Positions 1 through 9,738 of a stretch of DNA of 64,000 nucleotides are shown here, piece after piece. The notes under the pieces are model-generated. The model searched no databases and was not told where the DNA came from. It saw only the letters and a list, made by a program, of their open reading frames with translations. Positions within the stretch are counted from its first letter, which is position 1. The number at the start of each line of letters is the position of its first letter. The stretch is from G963677085 sp963677085. GTDB lineage: Bacteria; Planctomycetota; Planctomycetia; Pirellulales; Thermoguttaceae. The position numbers and the translations under genes were made by a program. The stretch covers positions 1 to 64,000 of the forward strand of contig CAXXFH010000002.1 in assembly GCA_963677085.2 (NCBI GenBank), in the 5' to 3' direction.

Positions 1-2
1 AC

Positions 3-1628
3 GAAATCCATGAATACCTTAGGCCATTGCGTCGCATCGAACCGTTGGGAAGTATGACGCTTGGCTGTGCCCATGAGGGAACGGTCGCTTCGGCCGGACA
101 ACGCCATCACTACCCAATCGAATTGCAGGCGGGGCAGACGCTCACTCTTCTAGTTGCCCCGGATGAGACGCTGCAGACGGGTCTACAGCTTCGCGGACCG
201 AATGGCGAGGTGATCGAAGGTCTCACGGTGCAACGCGTGGGGAATTCCCTTCTCCTGCAGGGTGTTGAGATCCAGGAGAATGGTACCTACGAGATCGTGG
301 TATCAGGCGATTCTAGCACCACGGGGACATTCACTCTCTCGGTGGTTCTCAACGCGGTTCTCGATGCGGGACTCGGCGAGGTCGACAACGACAGCCCGAC
401 GAATGCGGCCGACCTGGACGCGAGCTTCTTGGCGGTCGACGATCAGGGTTCGGCCCGAGCGGCCGTTATCGGCGGCTTACGGGTTTCGTCGGCCACAGCG
501 CTCACGGAACTCGCTGGAGGAGAAAACGTATCCAACGATGTATCGACGGCGGACGAAAGCGGTTCGGAGGACTGGTATCGGTTCAGCTTGGCCGATGGCC
601 AGGTCACCACGGTGGCCTTGGCCACCTTGGACCGTAGTGCGGATGTACTGCTGCAGCTCTACGATTCGGCCGGCCGGCTGCTGGCAGTCGGGCTGTCCTC
701 GGAAAACATCACGACGGCAATCAAGGGATATGTCGATGACACGACGGACGGCCTCGTTGATGACTACTACGTCCGGGTGTCTTCCGCCGAGGCATGCAGT
801 TATCAGTTGGTGGTCACCCGGGACGCGACGTTCGAGGTCGAGGCGAATGACCAAGCCTCGTCTGCTCAACTGTTGGAGGGCGATTGGCGTGGATTGGGTT
901 ACCTGCCGTCGGCATTGCCGGAAGACGTGTGGACATCGTGGCAGTGCATCGCATCGCAGACGGCCGGGACGGGTTCGTATCTGGGGCGAGTGTTGGCTTG
1001 CGACGGCGAAACTTTAGTGATTGGGGCATACCACGATGACCACAGCGGACATTACTCCGGGGCAGCCTACGTCTACCGAAGTGACGGTTTACGTTGGGTC
1101 TTTGAACAACGGCTTATCGCTCCAGTTCCGCGAGAATTCGACCAGTTCGGGACGGCTGTTGCTGTGGATAACGACACGATTCTTGTTGCAGCACGTAACA
1201 AAGAGGGGGAATCAGCGTGCTCAGGAGTCGTTTACGTTTTTCGACGTGAGAATGATACGTGGCAGCTTACCCAGGAGATCGTCAGTGATCACGTAAACGA
1301 TAGTGTAATGGGTGGCGACTTCGGCGCGTCCATTGATCTTGACGGTGACGTAGCGATTGTCGGCTCAAACTATGATGACCAAAGCGGGTTTGGGGCGGGA
1401 GCTGCGTTCGTCTATCGTTTCAACGGAACGCAGTGGGTTAAAGTTCAGGAACTCCGTCCTTCTACTATTTCTGCATTTATGGAGTTCGGGAGTCAGGTAG
1501 TAATTGATGGCAATACCGCCGTTATATCGGCCATGCAGTCCGCGTCAGAGGATACAACGGAATGTGCCTTTGTTTTTGAGTATGACGGCACTAGTACGCC
1601 TTCCATGAAATTGTTTCCGGTGGTATAA
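3..1628 (+). pseudogene. Extracellular FG-GAP/pre-peptidase-domain protein, 3' part, interrupted by IS elements
   Basis: The frame is open from the left edge, so the true start lies outside the window. The first half (up to about nt 850) has two beta-rich segments of the bacterial pre-peptidase C-terminal type, with an SEDWYRFSL core typical of those domains. The second half (about nt 900-1590) has FG-GAP/integrin-alpha-like repeats (blocks such as GAAYVYR, GAAFVYRFNGTQW). These folds occur in large secreted or surface proteins of planctomycetes. Genuine coding ends at about 1593; the last 11 codons to the stop at 1626-1628 come from the inserted IS630 element. Joining 1593 to 4013 keeps the frame and gives 12 more codons before a TAG at 4048-4050. 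No catalytic domain is visible, so the function is unknown. Confidence 0.75.
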
Positions 1629-2753
1629 GCACCGGCATGAAGGAACACATTGTACGCCTCAAGGACGAGGCCCGACAGCATTTGCAGGAGTTGGTGCATA
1701 CCGGCACGCGATCCGTGCGTGTGGTTCGGCGTGCCTTGATTCTGCTGAAATCAGATGAAGGATTCACGGATGAGGAGATTGCCGAACACGTTGGTTGCAC
1801 GGATCGAACTGTTCGCAGTATGCGTAAACGGTTCTGTACCGGGAGTTTAGAGGAAGCGTTGTACGACGCCCCTCGATCCGGTGCTCCGCCCACGTTTACG
1901 CCACGGCAGAAGCAGCAAGTCGTGGCGTTGGCTTGCAGCGATCCGCCGGAGGGCCGCGTCCGCTGGACGCTGGAACTACTCTGCGTGCACGCCGTGAAAC
2001 GAGGCTTCGTCGATTCGATCAGCAAGAGCGAGGTTGCGTTGTGGCTGAAAGAGCACGACATGAAGCCATGGCGAAAAAAACATGGTGCATTCCGAGACTC
2101 ACCGAAGAGTTTCGCGACAGAATGGAGGACGTCCTCGACCAGTATGAAAAGGCGTTCAACCCGAGAGAACCGTTGATTTGCATGGACGAGCAGCCGTATC
2201 AACTCCTGGACGATACGTGTCCCTTCAAGCCTGCCGTACCAGGCAAGGCGGCTAAGCAGGACTACGAGTATCGTCGTTGCGGCACGTGCAGTATCTTTGT
2301 CGCCGTTGAGCCGAATGGTGGCAAACGCTTCGTCCAGGCTCGGCGTCATCGCAAACGGGCCGATTTCGCACGATTCGTGCGTGATCTGCTTCAGCGTTAT
2401 CCCAAGGCTCGTCGGATTCATTTGGTTCTCGACAACCTCAACACGCACAACGAAAAGTCCCTCATCGAAACGTTTGACGCCACGAAAGCGAAGCAATCTC
2501 TGCGACGCATCGTATGGCACTACACACCCAAGCACGCCAGTTGGCTGAACATGGCAGAAATTGAAATCTCCGTGTTGACCAAGCAATGCCTCGGGCGACG
2601 GATTCCTACAATCGAAGAAGTTCAACGTCATGCGGCGACTTGGGCCCGCGACCGAAATCGCCGCAAAGCCATAATCGACTGGACCTTCAATAACAACGAC
2701 GCCCGCCGAGTGTTCCCGGAACTATACCGGAAGAAACTTGCTGGATGACGTAC
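1594..2753 (+). mobile_element. IS630-family insertion sequence, copy A
   Basis: The element is 1160 bp. Its terminal inverted repeats are imperfect: the left end reads GTACGCCTTCCATGAAATTG, and the right end read inward starts GTACGTCATCCAGCAAGTTT. A TA dinucleotide lies on each side (1592-1593 and 2754-2755), inside a CTAG context. TA duplication within CTAG is the established target preference of IS630 elements. It contains one transposase gene split into two frames. A truncated, nearly identical copy lies at 41698-42262 on the opposite strand. Confidence 0.85.
1637..2748 (+). CDS. IS630-family transposase, two frames joined by a -1 frameshift
   Basis: The first frame (from ATG 1637) encodes a helix-turn-helix N-terminus with FTDEEIAEHVGCTDRTVRSM and an HTH_32-like stretch. 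The second frame, one base back, carries the DDE catalytic domain: ICMDEQPYQLL (first Asp), HLVLDNLNTH (second Asp) and the HASWLNMAEIEIS block (Glu). The switch fits the A7 run at 2074-2080. Reading CGA AAA AAA then slipping back one base gives KPWRKKTWCIP, which matches the continuous IS630 consensus. Programmed -1 slippage is established for this family. The joined product (1637-2080 plus 2080-2748) is about 370 residues, a normal length. The gene looks intact. A long open frame on the opposite strand is a shadow of it. Confidence 0.88.
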
Positions 2754-2850
2754 TAGGGGCGTTTCGACTCAATGAGTTTCGCGTTTGTGGAGCATGGGCG
2801 ATAGCAGTGCAAGCACTTAGAATGCTCGTGTCGATGCAACAGGCGATAAT

Positions 2851-2899
2851 GGGAGTCTCCACGTCGTGTTTGTTGTGAGTGAAAAACGCGGAGACTCCC
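2851..2899 (+). repeat. Hairpin just upstream of the IS-B transposase start
   Basis: GGGAGTCTCC at 2851-2860 pairs perfectly with GGAGACTCCC at 2890-2899, with a 29-base loop. The right arm ends three bases before the ATG at 2903. In a transcript reading in from outside, this stem could hide the ribosome entry region. That mechanism is known for several IS elements but is an inference here. Confidence 0.6.
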
Positions 2900-2902
2900 G
2901 AA

Positions 2903-3976
2903 ATGGATACGGTCAAGGTACGCCGCGTGGCGCCACCAGAACGGCGCTGGCTGCGGCGTTGGAAGCGCAGGCGGACCAATTAGGTCAACAGTTGCCGCGC
3001 ACGAGTTATTCTCCTCTCTTCCGGAGGAGTTTGCAATCGAGACATCGCCCTGCGTGTCGAATATACGCCGCAATGGGTACGAGCTATCATTCACCGCTTC
3101 AATGCGGGAGGGTGCGAGGCAATCGAGTGGTTTCTCTACTTTCATGGTCCACACCGTCCCACCACCTTCACGGCGGATCTTGTCGCGCAGATCGCCGAAG
3201 TAGCCCTCTCGCCGCCGAAGGAACTCATCGGTATGACGCAGTGGTCGTTGGCGAAACTGCGAGAATACTTGATCGAACAGAAGATCATCGGCGTTATCAG
3301 CCTGGAGTGGCTGCGTGTTCTGCTCCGCCGCAGTCAGGTGCACTGGAGACACACCAAAACGTGGAAAGAGTCAAACGATCCCGAGTTTTGGCCCAAATAC
3401 CGACGCTTGCATCGGCTTTACCGTAAGCGACCTGCTGGCGGTCGACGCGTGTGTGTCGACGAATTCGGACCGTTGAACCTCCAACCCTGGCACGGTCGAT
3501 GCCTGGCTGGAGGAAAGAAACGCGTGGAGCGACTGCGGGCGACTTACCATCGGCACGGCGGCGTGCGGCACTTTCTTGTCGCTTACGACCTGGAAACGGG
3601 ACGATTGTTCGGACGCTTCACCAAAAACAAAACGTGGAAAGACTTTCTCTCCTTTCTTCGCGGGCTTCGTCATCGCTACCCGAGAAACCAGCGGCTCGAT
3701 TTCGTCCTGGACAACTTCAAGCCCCATGCCAAAGTCGAGGTCGTGGCGTGGGCCAAAGTTAACAACATTGTGCTTGTCTTCACGCCAACGAATGCGTCTT
3801 GGCTAAACCGCATCGAATGTCAATTCACTGCCTTCAGAAAGTTCGCCCTCGACAACTCAGATTACACGACCCACGAAGAACAACAAACCGCCATCGAAAG
3901 CTACCGTCGCTGGCGCAACAATCAGATATCAATAACCACCCATGCGTGGCGTCGGTTCAAACCGAATGCGGCATAA
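2903..3976 (+). pseudogene. IS630-type transposase of IS-B with an in-frame amber stop
   Basis: One reading frame runs from ATG 2903 to the stop at 3974-3976 (357 codons), broken by a single TAG at 2981-2983 after 26 codons. The rest is uninterrupted. It has an HTH-like N-terminus (SSGGVCNRDIALRVEYTPQW) and a DDE domain with VCVDEFGPLNL (Asp), FVLDNFKPH (Asp) and NASWLNRIECQF (Glu). A C-to-T change in a CAG codon would explain the stop. Translation restarting downstream, for example at ATG 3233, would lack the DNA-binding domain. Suppression of the stop is possible but there is no evidence for it. The copy is probably inactive. Confidence 0.8.
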
Positions 3977-4119
3977 CCGAACCACGAAAGTCATTGAGTT
4001 GAAACGGCACTAGCGTTCTCGGCGACTACAATGCTCTGGGTAGCCATTAGCTCAGAACCGAAAAGGTAATTCATATACTCAAAGGAACATTAGACACTTT
4101 TTTCTCGCGTGCGCCAGCC

Positions 4120-6003
4120 CTATGGGCCGGTTTCCGCTTTCAAGTGGGAGTTGTTTGAGAAACTGCGGCGGTTTTCGGCGTTGTCGTCGCCGTTGTGTTG
4201 GCTGCGCTGCCGTCCGTTCTGCAAGTTGGCGACGGCGACCGCGACGGGGGAAGGAGCGTCTTTCGTCTTCCGCTCCTGTTCAGCCACTTCGTCCATGGCT
4301 TCGTGCAACGCGTAGCACGCCGTATTGTAGTCCACACACGCGAGGTGTGCGACCAATCGAGTGCCCCGGTCGATGAGCTTCTTGTTGGTCGTCTCGACTT
4401 TTGACATGTAGTTGCCCTCCACGCGACCCATTCGGGCCATGGTGGCAGTCGACATGAGATTCAAAGCCAGTTTCACGGCCAGACGATCCCAAAGCCCCAA
4501 GGGCGACGCCGGCAAGTCGCAGGCAATATGAAAGGTGGTTTGAACGTTGCGATCCGGGTGCGCCGGCCCTACTGCGATGGCTGCCGTGGTTGAAAACGAG
4601 GACGCATGTCTAGCGAAGGCCTGATCGAATGCTTTACGCAACGGACCGCTTTGTGCAATCTCGTCGCCCACCAGGATCATTGCCACGCGCGAATCATCGG
4701 CCTCGTGGCGTGCCGGATCATCTTCGTGACCAACGAGGAATTTGCGGATTTCAGCGTTGTCCAACTTCGGTGGATCATTTCGCAACGCCGGCGATACGTC
4801 GAGCGACTGGTAAGCCAATGGCGGCCAATCAATTCCACGCGGTTCCCGGGCAAGCAGGTGCCGCCAAGCATCGGGGGTGGAAAAACGCGGATTCTTCACG
4901 AATGCCCAACTCTGTGCCGAGGCTTGGTCGTCACACTTGCGAAACGGCGGCAAGCGGAACGTAGGCGCTCGTTCGGTCGTGTCGGTGAGTACGTCGATCA
5001 GATAGCGGTCGGTCATATAGGTGACTAATCCTTGATTGCGGTACGTCTCCTCTTCCCATTGGATAAGTTGGGCGATAGTCTCCACGTTTTCCTCCGACTT
5101 CAGTTGGGCCAACAATCTGGAAAACAGTCGGGGGAAATCGGTCGGGCGGCGCCGGGCAACGCCCAAGTCCTTGAGTTGTGTGGGCGATAGCCAGTTTGCC
5201 AGCACCGTCACGAGGGCCAGTTCCACCGCCGCTCCCAGGACCAACAACTCGGTAGTGGTCGCTTGCATTCGAGTTGAACCCGCGATGGCCATCGGGCCGG
5301 TGAAAAGGTCGATCTTCGTGACGCGTGGTTCGTCGATCAATTGGCGCGAGCGCTTGACATATTGGTGCAAGACGTTCGTGGGATTGTTGTAAGCAAAGAA
5401 CACGTGTGCCCCTGCCTTCAATCCCTGCCAGGCCGTGCCGATGACGAACGAAGTCTCGCCGCCCTCGGTCACTGCGACCACGACGTCGCCGGACGTCACG
5501 CCGGCGCGTGCAAGCTGGTAACGACCCAAGTCGGTGGAATCCTCGAAACCTTCAACCGAACGGATGAGCGCGTAGTCGCCACCGGCCATCAGGCTGACAA
5601 AGGTTTCCTCGAAGTCGGGGATGGCGTTTTGAAGTTGCGGCCAGTCGCGACGCAACTCCTGCCAGAACGTGCGCCAGGCCGCCTCGATGAGAATGGCCAG
5701 CCGGCCAGTAGCTCCGCAACCCGTAAAGAAGACACGTTTGCCCGTACTAACGGCTTCAACCAAAGCGTCAACGAGGTCGGCAAATTCGGGTGAAGCAGTT
5801 ACTCGCGTTGTTGCCCGAGCGACGTCTTCATCTACCCCCAACAACATCCGAAGGCCGTCGGGTACATTCTGGGCAATGGTCTGTGAAAGCGATGCCGTTT
5901 TGGGGTGTGACGTCTCCGTCGGCAACATTCCCAAACGGAAAGCCGTTTCATGTTCGAGGAAGTGTCGGGCTTTGTCTTTAGGTGTAGTCATCGTATCGAT
6001 CAT
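4120..6003 (-). CDS. Double SIS-domain MurQ-like sugar-phosphate protein
   Basis: The 627-residue protein is about twice the length of a normal N-acetylmuramic acid 6-phosphate etherase (about 300). An N-terminal SIS domain carries FFTGCGATGRLAILIE at about residues 92-107, and TEGGETSFVIG and FTGPMAIAGSTRMQA follow. The C-terminal half resembles a second SIS region and ends with the MurQ-like stretch MGRVEGNYMSKVETTNKKLI. The likely role is cytoplasmic handling of an amino-sugar phosphate or lactyl-ether sugar phosphate. The exact reaction is not certain because the architecture is unusual. It starts three bases after the stop of the symporter gene, so the two are surely co-transcribed. An alternative start is ATG 5991. 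Confidence 0.7.
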   Translation of the reverse strand: MIDTMTTPKDKARHFLEHETAFRLGMLPTETSHPKTASLSQTIAQNVPDGLRMLLGVDEDVARATTRVTASPEFADLVDALVEAVSTGKRVFFTGCGATGRLAILIEAAWRTFWQELRRDWPQLQNAIPDFEETFVSLMAGGDYALIRSVEGFEDSTDLGRYQLARAGVTSGDVVVAVTEGGETSFVIGTAWQGLKAGAHVFFAYNNPTNVLHQYVKRSRQLIDEPRVTKIDLFTGPMAIAGSTRMQATTTELLVLGAAVELALVTVLANWLSPTQLKDLGVARRRPTDFPRLFSRLLAQLKSEENVETIAQLIQWEEETYRNQGLVTYMTDRYLIDVLTDTTERAPTFRLPPFRKCDDQASAQSWAFVKNPRFSTPDAWRHLLAREPRGIDWPPLAYQSLDVSPALRNDPPKLDNAEIRKFLVGHEDDPARHEADDSRVAMILVGDEIAQSGPLRKAFDQAFARHASSFSTTAAIAVGPAHPDRNVQTTFHIACDLPASPLGLWDRLAVKLALNLMSTATMARMGRVEGNYMSKVETTNKKLIDRGTRLVAHLACVDYNTACYALHEAMDEVAEQERKTKDAPSPVAVAVANLQNGRQRSQHNGDDNAENRRSFSNNSHLKAETGP

Positions 6004-6006
6004 TTT

Positions 6007-7890
6007 TTAAGAACCTACCTGGGAGACAGAAGACTCATCGTCGGTAAGAGTCGTCGTATCGCTTTCGTTTGTCGACAGCATGATCGCCGCGGAACGCACC
6101 CTATCCGGGTTTGACCGACCAGCCACCGAATTCCAGAGGTACATCAACAAGGCGGTGCTCGCCACACCCCACAACGCCAGCACACCGGCCCAACCGTAAC
6201 GACCGTAGATCGCATAGCCGGTAGCAATCAGGAAGCTGTACACCGTCACACAGCCAAGCAGCGAGCAAACAAGCCCCAATGCAATTTGGTTCTTCTGCGA
6301 GTGTTCAACAATTGGCACACCGTCGGTTTCCGCACGACGAAGCACCGGGCGCCAGCCGACTCCGCCAGGGCCAATGAGGCGACAAAAACGGCGCAGCGTG
6401 GTGTCGTCAGTAGGCCGAGTCAGGAAGGTAACGGCCAGCCAAATAAGCGTCGTCAACCCCACGCACAACGTTAGTTTCAAGGCGGGCGACATGACGGTGG
6501 GATGAAAGAACTCGAAATAGAGGGCCAATAGGAGCGAACTTGCCATCGCCGCCAACTCGCTGAAAGCATTGATTCGCCACCAGAACCATCGCAAAAGAAA
6601 GAGCAATCCCGTGCCGGCTCCTACCTGTAGCATGATGTTGAACGCTTGCAGGGCGTCTTTCAGCCAAAGCCCCATAAGGCTTGCCAGCAGCATTAGCAGG
6701 AGGGTGCTCAACCGGCCTGCCCGAACGTACTGCTTCTCACTGCCGTTGGGACTCACGAAGCGTCGATAGAAATCGTTGACCATGTAAGATGACCCAAGGT
6801 TCAGAAGTGTCGAGACGGTCGACATATAGGCCGCCAGCAGCGCGGCCAGCAGCAAACCGCGCAAGCCCGAGGGCAACAGCGTCAATGCAGCCGGATAAGC
6901 GGCGTCGTGGCGCATTACGTTGTCGGGGATGTTCGGAAACGCTTCACGCAGCGCAGCAAGATCGGGATAAAGAACTACACTGATTAGCGCGACGATCAGC
7001 CACGGCCAGGGACGTAGGGCATAGTGGGCCGTATTGAAAAGCAGCGTTGCCCCAGTAGCGTGTGTTTCGTTTTTTGCGGCCAGCATTCGTTGCACAATGT
7101 AGCCGCCGCCGCCCGGTTCGGCGCCAGGATACCACACGCTCCACCATTGCACGGCGAACGGGATTACCAACAGGGTGACTACCAGATCGAGGTTGCTCAA
7201 CTCCGGGAGAAAGGCGAGCCGCTGTTGTACGCTCGCGTGGCTCATCAGGCCGCTGAGGCCGCCGATCTCTGGTCGGTTTAACAGGACCACCGCAGCCGCG
7301 ATGGTACCGCCCATCGAAACCAGAAACAGCAGAAAATCGGTCAGCAGCACTCCGGTAAGACCACCCAACATGCTGCACAACACGGCAACGGTTCCTGCGG
7401 TAACAACGGTCATCGTCGGTGGCGAACCGAGCATCACTCCGGCGATCTTGATCACCGCCATCGTGGCCGTCGCGATGCCCACGATGTTGAAAACCAAGCC
7501 CAGATAGACGGCGCGAAATCCCCGCAAAAAGGCGGCTGGCTTGCCACTATATCGCAGTTCGTAGAACTCGATGTCGGTGACCACCCCGCTACGCCGCCAA
7601 AGTTTGGCGTAGAGAAATGTGGTGAGCATGCCTGTCGGAAGAAAGCACCACCAAAGCCAGTTGCCGGCGATGCCATATTCGCGCACGAGATTGGTCACGA
7701 AATTCGGCGTGCCAGCCGAAAAGGTGGTGGCCACCATGGAGGTCCCCAGCAGCCACCAGGGCATATTGCGGCCGGAGAGGAAAAAATCGGTCGAACTGCG
7801 TCCCGCGCGTCGCGCTACCATGACGCCCACGGCGAGCGAAACGACAAGGAACAGCGTCAGGATCAACCAATCAAGCGTACTGAGAACCAT
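6007..7890 (-). CDS. Sodium:solute symporter family transporter
   Basis: This is a polytopic inner-membrane protein of 627 residues with about 13-14 hydrophobic segments. It has the SSS-type beginning: a hydrophobic first helix, then SSTDFFLSGRNMPWW and TSMVATTFSAGTPN. Members import sugars, amino acids or sialic acid using a sodium gradient. The XylR-type regulator upstream and the MurQ-like enzyme downstream favour an amino sugar or other monosaccharide as substrate, but this is inferred. ATG 7890 is preferred. A TTG at 7926 would add 12 residues. A GGAGGA upstream belongs to another frame. The C-terminal region after about residue 600 is hydrophilic. Confidence 0.85.
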   Translation of the reverse strand: MVLSTLDWLILTLFLVVSLAVGVMVARRAGRSSTDFFLSGRNMPWWLLGTSMVATTFSAGTPNFVTNLVREYGIAGNWLWWCFLPTGMLTTFLYAKLWRRSGVVTDIEFYELRYSGKPAAFLRGFRAVYLGLVFNIVGIATATMAVIKIAGVMLGSPPTMTVVTAGTVAVLCSMLGGLTGVLLTDFLLFLVSMGGTIAAAVVLLNRPEIGGLSGLMSHASVQQRLAFLPELSNLDLVVTLLVIPFAVQWWSVWYPGAEPGGGGYIVQRMLAAKNETHATGATLLFNTAHYALRPWPWLIVALISVVLYPDLAALREAFPNIPDNVMRHDAAYPAALTLLPSGLRGLLLAALLAAYMSTVSTLLNLGSSYMVNDFYRRFVSPNGSEKQYVRAGRLSTLLLMLLASLMGLWLKDALQAFNIMLQVGAGTGLLFLLRWFWWRINAFSELAAMASSLLLALYFEFFHPTVMSPALKLTLCVGLTTLIWLAVTFLTRPTDDTTLRRFCRLIGPGGVGWRPVLRRAETDGVPIVEHSQKNQIALGLVCSLLGCVTVYSFLIATGYAIYGRYGWAGVLALWGVASTALLMYLWNSVAGRSNPDRVRSAAIMLSTNESDTTTLTDDESSVSQVGS

Positions 7891-8020
7891 CGCGTGGGAA
7901 ACTGATAACAGGGAAATGGTGGCCAAACAATATCCCCATCGTACTCCTCCGGTTTCGAACTACAATGATCCAAGCAGTCGTTCATACTGAGAGTTTTAGT
8001 CGATCGCGAGACTCTGACGA

Positions 8021-9199
8021 CTACCGCCCCTTGACGAATTGTTCGCGATATTCTGTGGGCGTCTTGCCGATTTTACGCTTGAAAAGCTTCATCAGGCACT
8101 CCGGGTAATTAAAGCCCGTTCGCTCGGCAATCTTTCCCAGCGGCAACGTGGTATCGCGGAGCAGTTCTTCCACGCGATTGAGCTGCGTGCGAATTAACTC
8201 TTCACGCGGCGAACGGCCCAGGGCCTCGACAAAACGTCGTTGAAGCGTGCTGCGCGAAACGCCCACATGCCGCGCGACCTCGGCCACCGAAATACCCTCG
8301 GCGAAATGTGCCCGAAGAAAAGAAACCGCCTCGTGGACCACTGGATCGGCAATGGCCACGCTATTGGTCGACTGCCGGGGCACGATGCACAATGGCCCGT
8401 GAACAAGTGGTTCCACGGGCGGTGCCGCGCCGTGCATCAAGCGGTCGAGCAGGGCGGCCGCTTCGTAGCCGATCGTCTCCGGGCGCAGGGCCACGCTCGT
8501 CAGCGGCGGGTCGGCCAAGTTGCACAACACCTCATCGTTGCCGACACCTAACACGGCTACTTCCTTCGGGACGCGGAACTCGAACAATCGGCAAGCCTCC
8601 AACACCTGCCGGGCGCGCACGTCGGTGCCCGCCATCAGGGCCAGTGGTTTTGGCAGGGTGCCCAGCCACTGCCCGATGCGTTCGATCTCGAACTGGCCGG
8701 CCGACTCGATGTCGAACACGCTTTTGCTTCCACGGGGCGAGGAAGCCTCGTAAACGTCGACGGAATAGCCTTTTTCCGCAAGATACTCGACAAAGGCCGT
8801 CCCACGTCGTTCGGAGTAGTACACGCCCTGGAAACCACAATAGGCGAAGTGCTGGTAGCCCAGCTCGAGGAAGAAATTGGCCGCCATTTGAGAAACGGCC
8901 GCGTGGTCGACAGCGAATCGGGCGATGTTGCGAAACGAGTGCAAAGCGAAAAGGTCGATCGTCGGGATGCGCAGCCGCTGAACTTGTCGCAGCAAATTGC
9001 GGGTTTCGAATTGTCCGATGATCCCCTGCGGCTGCCACTTGCGCAACTGGGGTGAAAGCGACTCGGGCATCATCCCCACCCGATGAAACACGGCCCACGG
9101 CCCATGGCCCTGCAGATACGACCCGATCCCCCGCAACAACCCACGCCCATACTCCAGACTCGACTGAATCAGCAGCGCTACCCTTGGGGGTTCTAGCAT
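8021..9199 (-). CDS. XylR-type transcriptional regulator (LacI-like sensor plus AraC HTH)
   Basis: The 392-residue protein starts with PPRVALLIQSSLEYGRGLLR, the opening of the periplasmic-binding-protein-like ligand domain typical of XylR-type regulators. It continues with LALMAGTDVRARQVLEACR and ends with an AraC-type double helix-turn-helix (VGVSRSTLQRRFVEALGRSP, then ERTGFNYPECLMKLFKRK). Such proteins sense a sugar and activate nearby transporter and enzyme genes. It lies upstream of the symporter and divergent from the PEP-CTERM/DUF4838/DUF1559 set, so it probably controls both directions. An AAGGA precedes the ATG at 9199. Confidence 0.88.
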   Translation of the reverse strand: MLEPPRVALLIQSSLEYGRGLLRGIGSYLQGHGPWAVFHRVGMMPESLSPQLRKWQPQGIIGQFETRNLLRQVQRLRIPTIDLFALHSFRNIARFAVDHAAVSQMAANFFLELGYQHFAYCGFQGVYYSERRGTAFVEYLAEKGYSVDVYEASSPRGSKSVFDIESAGQFEIERIGQWLGTLPKPLALMAGTDVRARQVLEACRLFEFRVPKEVAVLGVGNDEVLCNLADPPLTSVALRPETIGYEAAALLDRLMHGAAPPVEPLVHGPLCIVPRQSTNSVAIADPVVHEAVSFLRAHFAEGISVAEVARHVGVSRSTLQRRFVEALGRSPREELIRTQLNRVEELLRDTTLPLGKIAERTGFNYPECLMKLFKRKIGKTPTEYREQFVKGR

Positions 9200-9738
9200 G
9201 GGCGAGTCCTTTTTTGTGGGTTGTGAGACGTTTACCCTTCACGCCATTCAGCACTTACCTTGCCATAGCACACCGCGGCGACCACCTTGGATTATATTCG
9301 CTGTACACGCTGGCCGCCATCACGCCAAATACACCGCAACGTTCACCAATTCTCATTCGGAGGTACAGAACGTTGTTTAACACGATTGTCTCGACAGCAA
9401 CGCACAATATGCCGTGGAACGACAGGGTAGGGAACCTGACCAAAAGTAACAGCACTGCAGAATAATATTATCATTGACGCGATCACGTAACGCAATAGAC
9501 TCAATCATGGGGCGTAGATCTTTTCTATCCGAATCTTAACTCGCAGGTCGTACTATGGCGTCAGGCAACACCAACTGCCGTACGTGTTGCCGTCCGGACT
9601 TGACAACCCAGACCACTTCACCGCAACTCGCCTGACGCAATTGGCTTCCGCAAGTACCTCAATTAGTCCGCTGCTGATGTACGACGAATGCGCCAACCAA
9701 AATGTTAATCCATTTTCCCTTTTTAGGAGGGTTGTTCC
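9200..9738. promoter_or_regulatory. 539-bp divergent intergenic region
   Basis: No convincing gene is seen. The region separates the divergent regulator (9199) and PEP-CTERM gene (9739), so promoters and operators for both should lie here. A strong ribosome binding site, AGGAGG at about 9726-9731, precedes ATG 9739. A TTGAC element near 9473 and another near 9599 are possible -35 boxes, but neither has a convincing -10 partner. Confidence 0.4.

Larger units (their letters stand above)
2756..4010 (+). mobile_element. IS630-family insertion sequence, copy B (different subgroup)
   Basis: The element is 1255 bp. Its inverted repeats are left GGGGCGTTTCGACTCAATGA and right, read inward, GTGCCGTTTCAACTCAATGA. 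TA flanks both ends (2754-2755, shared with copy A, and 4011-4012). It is distinct from copy A in both its ends and its transposase. The two elements therefore form a head-to-tail pair produced by two successive TA-targeted insertions. Confidence 0.85.

Noticed and set aside
1591..2631. A 346-codon frame on the minus strand
   Set aside because: It lies entirely over the IS630 transposase, is repeated antisense in the second copy at 41820-42314, and has no protein-family features. It is a shadow of a conserved coding region.
9470..9620. TTGAC boxes as promoter elements upstream of the PEP-CTERM gene
   Set aside because: Neither has a well-spaced TATAAT-like partner, so no specific promoter is claimed.
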